DNA of 27,771 bases, from positions 1-27,771 of the forward strand of contig JBPCJY010000064.1 in assembly GCA_051004815.1 (NCBI GenBank), given 5' to 3'. Each line of letters begins with the position of its first letter. Within the stretch, counting starts at the first letter, position 1. The notes under the pieces are model-generated. The model had not been told where the DNA came from and did not search any database. It saw only the letters and a program-made list of their open reading frames with translations. The stretch comes from JBBQXY01 sp051004815 (lineage in GTDB: Bacteria; Chloroflexota; Ktedonobacteria; Ktedonobacterales; Ktedonobacteraceae). This document shows, in pieces, positions 7,731 through 15,096 of the stretch. The translations under genes and the position numbers were made by a program.

Positions 7731-8774
7731 TCACTGCTCGCTCGCATAATGAACACTTGTCGCAAACAGTGCTGGCGCGGGAATAGTGGGGATAAGATTT
7801 CCTAATACTGCTTCGCTAATAGCGACCTCCGCGTTCTCCAGAGCAGTAAAGAGCACGCCGATGATCGGCTCAAAGCGATAGCGAGTTGGTTTCACTTGCG
7901 GTGAAGTTGTGCGGACTTGTGCGACAATCGCATCAGCTAAGAGTGAAGAGTGGTGGCGCAAGACGCCACCGGCTAGCACCAGCGTAAAAGCTGTCCCTTC
8001 AAGCCCCACATATCGCGCTCCCACCAGCGCGTAGTTCCCCAGTGCTTTGCCATGTTCCTCTACTATCTGGCGAGCAACAGCGTCGCCTTCGTGCGCCTCA
8101 TCCAGCAGGATGGGCGCCAGGCGGCTCATAGTGGGCAACGTGCGTTTTTCACGGCTCGCACGGTTGGTAAACATGTGCAGTATCTCTTCAACCGTGTTCA
8201 GATGATAGAAGTTGAGTACACGTTGTGTCAGCGTGGTCGATAACTCGATGCCTAGCTGTGATCGGTAGATTGCATCCAACATTTTCTGCGTCAGTTGCGA
8301 ACCTCCTTGTGTTTGATCTTGCCAGCAGCTCGAATGCCAGGTACGCCCATCGGCGGAGCGAGCGCCCGTAGCTGCGCCCGTGCCACAGACGACAGAGACG
8401 CCGGTATTGTCAGACGAACCCGCGTGGAGGACACCCAGAGCGTCGTTTTGTACCAGGATGGTGCGACCGAAGCCGCGCACTTCCATCGCGGCCTGTAAAT
8501 AGACAAAATCTTCGGGCCAGTCGGCACCGGCCATATTGAAGACGGCTGCCACGAGATCAATTGGCTGAACTTGAGCGGCCTGCAATGCGCTGAGTACCGC
8601 GTACTCAATATTGGCAACGGCAGCGGCGGCGGAATCCGGCCAATTTGAGCCAGCTTCAGCATTATAAATGTCGCCGCACCCGCCGCGCCCTGCTCCCAGG
8701 ATAGTACCATCCAGAGTAGCTACGAGCGCGATAGTCTTCGTATTCCCCCCATCAACAGCCAGTACGCATTGCAT
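7731..8774 (-). CDS. BadF/BadG/BcrA/BcrD-type kinase (N-acetylglucosamine kinase-like)
   Basis: This 347-aa ASKHA-fold protein begins VLAVDGGNTKTIALVATLDG, the phosphate-1 loop in which Asp8 and the Gly-Gly-Asn-Thr-Lys run position the ATP phosphates. GVSVVCGTGAATGARSADG is the second phosphate loop and FTLVLAGGVLRHHS the adenosine loop. Together with a GH4 glycosidase, transporter parts and a LacI regulator, it probably phosphorylates a liberated sugar or amino sugar in the cytoplasm. ATG at 8774 is chosen because AGGAGG lies 5 bases upstream; a GTG at 8780 would sit on the ribosome-binding site. It follows the GH4 gene by 46 bases. Confidence 0.85.
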   Translation of the reverse strand: MQCVLAVDGGNTKTIALVATLDGTILGAGRGGCGDIYNAEAGSNWPDSAAAAVANIEYAVLSALQAAQVQPIDLVAAVFNMAGADWPEDFVYLQAAMEVRGFGRTILVQNDALGVLHAGSSDNTGVSVVCGTGAATGARSADGRTWHSSCWQDQTQGGSQLTQKMLDAIYRSQLGIELSTTLTQRVLNFYHLNTVEEILHMFTNRASREKRTLPTMSRLAPILLDEAHEGDAVARQIVEEHGKALGNYALVGARYVGLEGTAFTLVLAGGVLRHHSSLLADAIVAQVRTTSPQVKPTRYRFEPIIGVLFTALENAEVAISEAVLGNLIPTIPAPALFATSVHYASEQ

Positions 8775-8820
8775 ATGCACCTCCTGCTTGTATCGTGTCT
8801 AGCACTTCGCTTTGTTTCCC

Positions 8821-10119
8821 TTACTGTAACAGACGTTCAGGCAGGTATTGGCGGTGGGCCGCCGCCATCTCATTGTATATTGCTTCCGCCTTGTGCAGCG
8901 ATAAGATCAATGGGTGACTTGCCAGGGCGCGAATGGCGTCAATGCGCGTGCCACTCCATGCCGCTTGCGCCGTCAATGCTTGATATTCACCAAGCATTTG
9001 CACCAGACCAAGCACATGGCGCGGCATACGTCCCTGGGTGAGCGGTGTTACGCCATTGCGATCCAGATAACCAACCAACTCGACCACTAAATCATCAGGA
9101 AAGTCCGTGATGGCTCCCCGATTGGGAACATTGACATACAAAACCTCTTTGCGGTCATTGTAGATGGCATCCATCGCATCAATAGCCAGTTCTAGTTCAT
9201 GGATACCGCCGCGTGAACGGGCAGGATTGAGTTCCGGTATATCTTTTGCGGCCTGCTCACGATAATGCGACCAGTAGTCAGGCACATTTGCCATAATATC
9301 CTGCGCCCGTGTGGTTGGCTTTGCCTGCAATTCGGCCAAAATCTCGTCGTTGAAGTAATAATACTGGAAATAGTCACTGGGCAATGAACCCATGCGACAG
9401 GCCAGTTCGAGCATGCGCAATTCATCAGGGGGCATCTCTGGGTCACGACGTAACCGCTCGTAGCCCTCTTGCAGCATAGGAATGAAATCTTGTCCATCAT
9501 AGCGATGGCGTACCGTCCAGGAGGCGTGATTCAGACCAATAGAGACGGCATCCAGCTTCTCAGGGTCTAACCCAAGCAGTAAGGCATACTCTCTATTCGC
9601 CATGATTGGCCCCTCACAAAATGAGACAGCGGGAATAGCTGTATGGTGAGTAACGGCCTCCGAGACAATATTCACCGGATTAGTGTAATTAAAGAGACGA
9701 GCATTGGGGCAGACCGCTTCCATATCCGCGATAATGCCTTTGGTGACATGGATCGAGCGCAACGCCATAAAGAAACCACCCGGCCCCTGCGTCTCCTGCC
9801 CAATCACCCCATATTTGAGCGGGATGCTCTCATCAAGATAGCGAGCCTCGAAGCCGCCCACACGAAAACTGGTCAAGACGGCATCGCAATCATGCAGGCC
9901 TGCACGTCGATCCGTGGTCGTCGTGATCGTCAGATCAAAACCTCTCGCACGAGCCATCTTCTGCGTAATCGTCTGCACAATGCCCAATCGTTCCTCATCC
10001 AGGTCGATCAGCACGATCTCCGAGCCATTGAAATTTTCACCCTGGTGGACAAACGAAGCCATCGTACCCGCCGCACGAGTACTGCCACCACCAATATAAG
10101 CTAATTTTATACGTGCCAT
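8821..10119 (-). CDS. glycoside hydrolase family 4 enzyme (NAD- and Mn-dependent)
   Basis: This 432-aa protein fits GH4, whose enzymes cleave glycosides by an oxidation-elimination route using NAD and a divalent metal. Visible elements are the Rossmann loop YIGGGSTR (8-15), the acidic VLIDLDEER end of strand 2 (36-44), the substrate Asn in YTNPVN (Asn147), the metal Cys168 in SFCEGP and His198 in GLNHASW. The tetrapeptide starting at the metal Cys is C-E-G-P, which does not match the CHxx, CDMP or CNxP classes that I recall, so substrate and anomer are open. ATG at 10119 has a good GGAAGG site; the open frame upstream to 10386 lies in the transporter ATPase gene and is not used. It lies 34 bases after that gene. 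Confidence 0.87.
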   Translation of the reverse strand: MARIKLAYIGGGSTRAAGTMASFVHQGENFNGSEIVLIDLDEERLGIVQTITQKMARARGFDLTITTTTDRRAGLHDCDAVLTSFRVGGFEARYLDESIPLKYGVIGQETQGPGGFFMALRSIHVTKGIIADMEAVCPNARLFNYTNPVNIVSEAVTHHTAIPAVSFCEGPIMANREYALLLGLDPEKLDAVSIGLNHASWTVRHRYDGQDFIPMLQEGYERLRRDPEMPPDELRMLELACRMGSLPSDYFQYYYFNDEILAELQAKPTTRAQDIMANVPDYWSHYREQAAKDIPELNPARSRGGIHELELAIDAMDAIYNDRKEVLYVNVPNRGAITDFPDDLVVELVGYLDRNGVTPLTQGRMPRHVLGLVQMLGEYQALTAQAAWSGTRIDAIRALASHPLILSLHKAEAIYNEMAAAHRQYLPERLLQ

Positions 10120-10153
10120 ACTTTCCTTCCTTTGTTCATATCCATCATCCCCC

Positions 10154-11197
10154 TCACCCTTTTCCCCCCTCCTCCCCCGAACTTCCATCCCCATACAGGA
10201 AACAGTGTGTCCAGTGACCACCGCCCATCTCGGTGCGTTTGGGAAAACGCTCCTTGCAGACAGGCATGGCGACAGGGCAGCGTGGATGAAAGCGACAGCC
10301 ACTGGGCGGGTTGATGAGGCTGGGTATCTCTCCTCGCGCCCTGACACTCGCCTTGCCCAACCGATCAGGATCAGGTGCGGCAGCAATCAGCAGTTGTGTA
10401 TACGGATGTTTGGGGCGTTGAATAACCTCATCACTGGGTCCACCCTCGACCGTTTGACCAGCATACATCACCAGTGTATCCTCGGCGAAGTAGCGAGCAC
10501 TGGCGATATCATGCGTGATGAAGAGCAATGCTAGCCGCTCCTCATCTTTGAGGCGCAGCAGTAGATTCAATATATCCAGGCGGATGGAAACATCCAGCAT
10601 GGAGACCGGTTCGTCCGCCAGCAATACCTCCGGTCGTGCCGCCAGCGCACGCGCAATAGAGACGCGTTGTCGCTGTCCACCGCTCAATTGGTGCGGATAC
10701 TTCGTGATGAATTGCTCGGCTGGACTCAAGCTGACGCGATTGAGCAATGCTAATACCTGCTCGAATTCGTCTGCCGAGTTACGGACGTGACCATGTAGCC
10801 GCAGCGGACGACTGAGATGATAGCGCACATTATGGACAGGGTTGAGCGATGAGAAAGGGTCCTGGAAGACGAGTTGGACGTGGCGACGGTAGGCTCGCAA
10901 ATCTGACCCGCTGCGTACTCTGATCGGCTCCCCGCGAAATTTAATTGCGCCTGCGGTAGGCTCATAGAGCCGTGCCAGCAAACGAGCCATCGTCGTTTTG
11001 CCGCTACCGCTTTCACCCACCAGTGCCAATGCACGACCAGGGTAGAGAGCCAGAGTGTTATCTTCAACAGCATGGACAGCAGGTGGAACTCCGAACAGCT
11101 TGATTTGACGCAAAGGAAAATACTTGCGCAAGTGGATTGCTTCCAGGATAGGTTGTTCGTTAGCACCCTCATCAATAATCGCATCAGGCGTATTCAT
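10154..11197 (-). CDS. Opp/Dpp-family ABC transporter ATP-binding protein (DppF-like)
   Basis: This 347-aa ATPase has Walker A GESGSGKTT, the OppF/DppF hallmark VFQDPFSSLNP, signature LSGGQRQRVSIARAL, Walker B VLLADEP with SMLDVS, and the C-terminal oligopeptide_HPY region ending in a Cys-bearing GCRFHPRCPVAMPVCKERFP that in relatives can hold a metal cluster. ATG at 11197 overlaps the permease TGA as ATGA. Systems of this class usually carry two different ATPases, DppD and DppF; no DppD is encoded here, so this one must homodimerise, borrow a partner, or be left over from a damaged operon. In this context the cargo would be an oligosaccharide rather than a peptide (inference). Confidence 0.88.
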   Translation of the reverse strand: MNTPDAIIDEGANEQPILEAIHLRKYFPLRQIKLFGVPPAVHAVEDNTLALYPGRALALVGESGSGKTTMARLLARLYEPTAGAIKFRGEPIRVRSGSDLRAYRRHVQLVFQDPFSSLNPVHNVRYHLSRPLRLHGHVRNSADEFEQVLALLNRVSLSPAEQFITKYPHQLSGGQRQRVSIARALAARPEVLLADEPVSMLDVSIRLDILNLLLRLKDEERLALLFITHDIASARYFAEDTLVMYAGQTVEGGPSDEVIQRPKHPYTQLLIAAAPDPDRLGKASVRARGEIPSLINPPSGCRFHPRCPVAMPVCKERFPKRTEMGGGHWTHCFLYGDGSSGEEGGKG

Positions 11198-12162
11198 GAT
11201 TCTACCTTTACCTTCTCCATCTCTATCTTTTGGAATGTTTTGTCCACCTTTTTGAACATGGGTAACTTTCTTCTGGATTCTTTGCGTAGACGCGGATTGG
11301 CGATCTCGTCGATACCAAAATTGATAAAGGCGAGTCCTGCTCCCAATACCGCGATGCATAAGCCAGGAGCTATAAACCACCACCACGCGCCGAGCAGGAG
11401 CGCATCATTATTAGCGGCCCAATAAAGCATTGTACCCCAACTCGTGCTGGTAATATCGCCCAGGCCCAGGAATTCTAATCCCGTCTCGGCTAGAATAGCA
11501 TAAATAACGGTGCCCAGCAGTTGTGCGGCCACAATCGCAATCTCGTTGGGGAGAATCTCGAAGAAGATGATACGCAGGTCTGGCTCTCCACTGGCCCTTG
11601 CCGCCTCTACACAATCCAGGTTGCGCAACGAAAGTGTCTGCGCACGCAGCACACGCGCGCCCCACGACCAACCCGTCACCGTCAATACTATGGCGATAGT
11701 TATTGGCCCCTTGTAGGCGGCGAAGGCTGCCAGCAGAATGGCCAGCGGCAACGTTGGCAACACCAGGAAGACATTGGTAATCAATGAAAGTGCTTCATCA
11801 ATCCAACCACCAAAGTAGCCTGAGATCAGGCCAATGATGATCGAGATGACCATCGTCATGATGCCAATGCCAAAGCCCATGAAGAGCGAAATACGTGTAC
11901 CAATCACCACCTGCGTCAGGACATCTTGTCCCGTTTGCGTTGTCCCCAACCAATGGGCAGCTGACGGCGCCTGTAGACTCTCCGCGCTGAACAAATTTGG
12001 GTCCTGGCGGAAGAACAACGGTCCGAGAATTGCCAGCAAGAGAAAGAAGACCAGGATACCAAGGCCAATGCTCACCTTGCGGTTTATCGTGATTAAACGC
12101 CACATATCCCCTAAGCGCAGCATTGTTGGCGAAGCCACAGTTGTATTTGAAGGTATATTCAT
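11194..12162 (-). CDS. Opp/Dpp-family ABC transporter permease (DppC-like)
   Basis: This 322-aa membrane protein starts with a cytoplasmic tail, a first transmembrane helix (IGLGILVFFLLLAILGPLFF) and the DppC motif HWLGTTQTGQDVLTQVVIGTRISL. Further helices follow, and the EAA coupling loop reads VEAARASGEPDLRIIFFEILPNEIA (E, A, A and G conserved). The last helix is followed by a basic tail of about 40 residues. The start is ATG at 12162 with an AGGGAGGGG stretch about 10 bases upstream. It overlaps the ATPase gene by four bases. Its natural partner, a complete DppB permease, is missing: the gene immediately upstream retains only the DppB C-terminal third. Confidence 0.9.
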   Translation of the reverse strand: MNIPSNTTVASPTMLRLGDMWRLITINRKVSIGLGILVFFLLLAILGPLFFRQDPNLFSAESLQAPSAAHWLGTTQTGQDVLTQVVIGTRISLFMGFGIGIMTMVISIIIGLISGYFGGWIDEALSLITNVFLVLPTLPLAILLAAFAAYKGPITIAIVLTVTGWSWGARVLRAQTLSLRNLDCVEAARASGEPDLRIIFFEILPNEIAIVAAQLLGTVIYAILAETGLEFLGLGDITSTSWGTMLYWAANNDALLLGAWWWFIAPGLCIAVLGAGLAFINFGIDEIANPRLRKESRRKLPMFKKVDKTFQKIEMEKVKVES

Positions 12163-12167
12163 GAGAG

Positions 12168-12728
12168 CTAACCCCTCCCTATGCGCACACGCGGATCAAG
12201 CAGAACATACACGAGATCAGCCAGGAAATTCGCACACAGCACAGCGATAGTGATCACCAAAAAAATACCCTGTAACAACGCGTAATCAAGGTTATCTACC
12301 GCTTGTAGGATGGCGAAGCCAATGCCTGGATACGAAAAGACGATTTCGGTCAGTAATGAGCCGCTCACCACAAAACCTAGCGAGAGAGCGAAGGCGGTAA
12401 TATTCGGCAAAATAGCATTACGTGCCGCGTAGGTAAACATCACGCGCCAGGGATGAAGCCCTTTCGCCTCGGCCATCAATACGTAATCTTCCGCCAGCGT
12501 TGTCACCAAGCCCGGTGTTCCACTGATAACACTGGGATTATAGGGGTTGAAGTCCCGTGGATAGTCACCACCAGCGTTCCCTAACATCGTAAGAGATGTG
12601 GCATTGTTCTTCTTTTGCGCTGCGGTGCCTCCTCCGCAAGCTGTGAGTAGGATCGTAAAGATCATCAGAAATGACAACAGTAGTATACCCTTGTTTGTCT
12701 TGTTCGCGTTGAGTGGATGGGGAGTCAT
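12168..12728 (-). pseudogene. in-frame fusion: substrate-binding lipoprotein N-terminus joined to DppB permease C-terminus
   Basis: The 186-aa frame is a chimera. Residues 1-31 are a lipoprotein signal with lipobox LTAC (Cys31), and residues 32 to about 73 (GGDYPRDFNPYNPSVISGTPGL) match the mature start of an SBP_bac_5 protein. From about residue 76 the text becomes a DppB permease: TLAEDYVLMAEAKGL, the EAA loop with ARNAILP, three transmembrane helices and the ending DLVYVLLDPRVRIG. The join lies near 12495-12512. The normal genes encode roughly 550 and 320 residues, so about 2 kb has been lost (estimate). A strong AGGAGG precedes the ATG, so the product may be made, but it can serve neither role. 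A deletion in the strain or in the assembly would both explain it. Confidence 0.85.
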
Positions 12729-12845
12729 AAAAACCTCCTGACACTGAATGAACGGATCAATTCATGATCCATAAGAACAAAGCGGGTCAATAAACGCGTA
12801 GAGATACGTTAACAAAGTACCGGGATTGCTTGCCTCTGTATCGCT

Positions 12846-14003
12846 TTACAGCGCAACTTTGCTTGACGACGTTGCGATAGAACTATGGGAGGAGGTAGCT
12901 CCACACGATTCACGCACTATAAGGCTGGTAGGAAGGAGAATGCGCGTTGGTTGAACCTCAGCTTGAGTTCCAGTCTGAGACCTTGCATCATTGGCTATCC
13001 CCCGACTCTCCTGGCCTCTGCCGTAGTTTGTCTGGGTGCGCGTAGGACTCGCAGGTAAATCGAGTTGGGAGAGCAGCAACTCGATGCCGCGTTGACCCAT
13101 CTCGAAAAAGGGTTGCTTGACGGTTGTCAGTGCTGGGCGCGTATGCATAGAGTGGGCGTCATCGTCAAAGCCCACGAGCGCGACATCGCGTGGGATTGAT
13201 AGGCCGTACTCCTCAGCCGCCGAAATAGCACCATAGGCCATTTCATCACTCGCTGCAAAAATAGCGGTCGGTCGTTTCTCTAACGGGAGTGCAAAGAATT
13301 TACTGGCACAAATACGCCCTGAAGGCGGCAGGAAATCGCCCTCTAACACAAGGTCCGCGTCTGGCGTAATACCCTCTTTAAGCAACGCTTGACGATAGCC
13401 TTGATAGCGATCGTGCGAGACAAGGTACTCTTTTGGCCCTTGAATATGGGCGATGCGACGGTGTCCAAGGCTAATGAGGTGACGAACAGCTTTATAAGCC
13501 CCCGTGGTGTTATCGGCACCAACCCAGGGCGTAGTCTGTACCTCCTGGTCATCAATGATCACAACTGGAAACCCCTGCTTGTAGAGCCGCGTGAGCTGCT
13601 GAGAAACGTGATCGGGGAAGATTGCCAACAGACCTGCCGTTAATTGTGTGGCCAGGAGCCGATTGATCACTTCGCTGCGGTCTCTCTCCAGGTCTTCGTC
13701 ATTGATACTGTAGAGCACCAGGTCGTATGGCGTTTGCTTGACCATCTCCACAATCCCACGCGTGAGATCAGGAATGATCGGCCAGGCCCATGCTGGAATG
13801 AGCATCCCGATCAGCCGACTACGTCCACCTGCTAAGCCAGAAGCAGTGGAACTTGGCACAAAGTTTTGCTCATGAATGATGCGCTGAACGTGCTCGCGTG
13901 TAGCAGCGTCTACATCAGGCTTATGATTTAATACGCGAGAGACGGTTGTCCTGGAGACACCAGCCAGGCGTGCGATATCATCGATGGTGTACTTCTTCGG
14001 CAT
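12846..14003 (-). CDS. LacI/GalR-family transcriptional repressor
   Basis: This 385-aa protein starts with the LacI DNA-binding domain: YTIDDIARLAGVSRTTVSRVLN, then a hinge helix reading SSTASGLAGGRSRLIG. The effector domain is of the periplasmic-binding fold (LISLGHRRIAHIQGP, PTAIFAASDEMAYGAISAAEEYG, DVALVGFDDD). It is longer than the usual 330-345 aa because a Ser/Thr/Gln/Arg-rich segment of about 33 residues sits between LLSQLDLPA and RILLPTSLIVRESC, plus a Ser-rich tail. ATG at 14003 starts exactly at the domain; the open frame continues to 14165 through the operators and promoter and is not translated if the promoter call is right. It probably represses itself and the transporter and sugar genes downstream, 117 bases away. 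Confidence 0.9.
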   Translation of the reverse strand: MPKKYTIDDIARLAGVSRTTVSRVLNHKPDVDAATREHVQRIIHEQNFVPSSTASGLAGGRSRLIGMLIPAWAWPIIPDLTRGIVEMVKQTPYDLVLYSINDEDLERDRSEVINRLLATQLTAGLLAIFPDHVSQQLTRLYKQGFPVVIIDDQEVQTTPWVGADNTTGAYKAVRHLISLGHRRIAHIQGPKEYLVSHDRYQGYRQALLKEGITPDADLVLEGDFLPPSGRICASKFFALPLEKRPTAIFAASDEMAYGAISAAEEYGLSIPRDVALVGFDDDAHSMHTRPALTTVKQPFFEMGQRGIELLLSQLDLPASPTRTQTNYGRGQESRGIANDARSQTGTQAEVQPTRILLPTSLIVRESCGATSSHSSIATSSSKVAL

Positions 14004-14042
14004 AAGCTGGGCGTCCTTTTCGCTATCTGCTCTTGAAAACGT

Positions 14043-14062
14043 TTGCGGAAGCGTTTCCGCAA
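14043..14062. promoter_or_regulatory. LacI-type operator, site 1
   Basis: A 20-base near-perfect palindrome reads TTGCGGAAGCGTTTCCGCAA, with one imperfect pair and the central CG typical of LacI/GalR operators. It lies 40 bases before the repressor start codon, within its leader. Site 2 lies 38 bases away centre to centre, so two dimers could loop or bind together. Confidence 0.8.
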
Positions 14063-14080
14063 CAAGCTTTTTGTAAGCGA

Positions 14081-14100
14081 TTACGGAAACGCTTCCGCAA
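14081..14100. promoter_or_regulatory. LacI-type operator, site 2
   Basis: Read on the minus strand this site equals site 1 at 19 of 20 positions. It is embedded in a 32-base palindrome (14075-14106) in which 14 of 16 pairs match. It begins a few bases after the predicted transcription start of the repressor, so binding would block initiation or elongation. Confidence 0.8.
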
Positions 14101-14112
14101 TCGCTTAGGATA

Positions 14113-14141
14113 AGTATACGGATTGAAGAGGTCTCTGTCAA
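14113..14141 (-). promoter_or_regulatory. sigma-70 promoter of the LacI-type repressor
   Basis: On the minus strand a perfect TTGACA (14141-14136) is followed by a 17-base spacer and TATACT (14118-14113), one base from consensus. Transcription should start near 14106, immediately before operator site 2, giving an approximately 100-base leader that contains both operators. Negative autoregulation is the natural reading. Confidence 0.82.
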
Positions 14142-14163
14142 GGGAAGTAAGCAGAATTTTCGC

Positions 14164-14219
14164 AATCTTATGAAAATGCATCTCGTTGCTCAGGGAACGA
14201 GATGCATTTTCATAAGATT
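14164..14219. terminator. perfect 24-base-pair hairpin, 8-base loop
   Basis: Arms at 14164-14187 and 14196-14219 are exact reverse complements around the loop GCTCAGGG. The hairpin starts 27 bases after the stop of the Gln/Glu-rich gene and lies upstream of the repressor promoter, so it may end the first transcript and insulate the second. There is no clear T-run after it on either strand, so it is not a textbook intrinsic terminator. A miniature mobile element remnant is an alternative. Confidence 0.6.
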
Positions 14220-14245
14220 TCAACATTGGTGCCGCTTATACCATG

Positions 14246-14803
14246 CTATTGCTGATATCCCCGTTGATCCTGGCTGATGCGCGTACCCTTTGTATCTTTG
14301 TTGCTACCCTGCCTACTTGTATCACCCTGTTTCGCCAGTGGTTCCGCAAGGCCGTATAGTCCGTCGTTCACATCAGCAGGGTCTTCCTCAGTAGGCGTAC
14401 TACCAAGGTCAGCATCGTCGCGGTCCTCCTCCTCTTCCTCAGCAGGCGTGCTACCGAGGTTGGCATCGTCAGAGGCTTCCTCAGCAGACGTGCTAACGGG
14501 GTCTTCATCGTATAGATTGTTGTAGGGGTCTTGCCCATCTACATCGCTAAACTGATCCTGATTGCCATAGCCATCAGGGGCATTTTCGGCCTCTTCGTTC
14601 GAGAGGCCGTGCGGCCCCATGTTGCTATACCCTACCTGGACGCCCTGATCTCCAAATTGCTGTTGCGATTGCTCCCCTGTCTGGTTGATATTGAGCTGGT
14701 TTTGCTGCGCAATTTGTTGCTTTTTGCGTTGTTCTTGTTTGCTCAACTGCTGATCAGTCTGCGCTTGATTTTGCTGTGCTTGCTTGTTAGCTTGATCTGC
14801 CAT
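14246..14803 (-). CDS. low-complexity Gln-rich/Asp-Glu-rich protein of unknown function
   Basis: This 185-aa protein appears intrinsically disordered. Residues 1-60 are dominated by Gln, Asn, Lys and Ala (QANKQAQQNQAQTDQQLSKQ). Residues about 60-155 are acidic and include a repeated unit, DDANLGSTPAEE followed by DDADLGSTPTEE, with a looser third copy beginning TSAEEASDD. The C-terminus is polar and slightly basic. It has no signal peptide, membrane segment or recognisable domain. AAGGTGG lies about 9 bases before the ATG, and codon use looks like that of the neighbours, so it is probably a real gene. The strand asymmetry and the ordered repeats argue against a chance frame. I do not recognise a family. 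Confidence 0.65.
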   Translation of the reverse strand: MADQANKQAQQNQAQTDQQLSKQEQRKKQQIAQQNQLNINQTGEQSQQQFGDQGVQVGYSNMGPHGLSNEEAENAPDGYGNQDQFSDVDGQDPYNNLYDEDPVSTSAEEASDDANLGSTPAEEEEEDRDDADLGSTPTEEDPADVNDGLYGLAEPLAKQGDTSRQGSNKDTKGTRISQDQRGYQQ

Positions 14804-14973
14804 AGTCTATTTCCACCTTATTTTTCTGCTACTTCACGATACATAAGAGGATTGGTTGCCCATATACCTCTCGCCTCAATAGGGGTACGTCGGAAAACCA
14901 TAAAACGTGTACATAATGCTGTGAGGTTTGTAGGCGTTTGATCTCGTCGATAATGAAAATGGAACTTGTCATC

Positions 14974-15003
14974 TTGCCAAACATTCCTTTTGCTTGTGAT
15001 AAA
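14974..15003 (+). promoter_or_regulatory. weak candidate promoter of the helical-protein gene
   Basis: TTGCCA (14974-14979) and GATAAA (14998-15003) are 18 bases apart, each with 4 of 6 consensus bases or better. They lie about 95 bases before the chosen start at 15097, within the frame that would otherwise extend to 14938. Confidence 0.35.
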
Positions 15004-15096
15004 ATGGGTACTATGTCTGGCTTGCAGGACAATTCGGAAAAACCGAACAAAGCCAATTCGATTGCCGTGCTAAGTGTCTACAAGGAACGGGTTACT

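Noticed and set aside
10120..10386. N-terminal extension of the GH4 frame by about 89 codons
   Set aside because: The extension overlaps the end of the ATPase gene; the NAD-binding loop begins right after ATG 10119, which has a good ribosome-binding site.
14004..14165. N-terminal extension of the LacI-type frame
   Set aside because: It would translate through both operators and the promoter; the DNA-binding domain starts exactly at ATG 14003.
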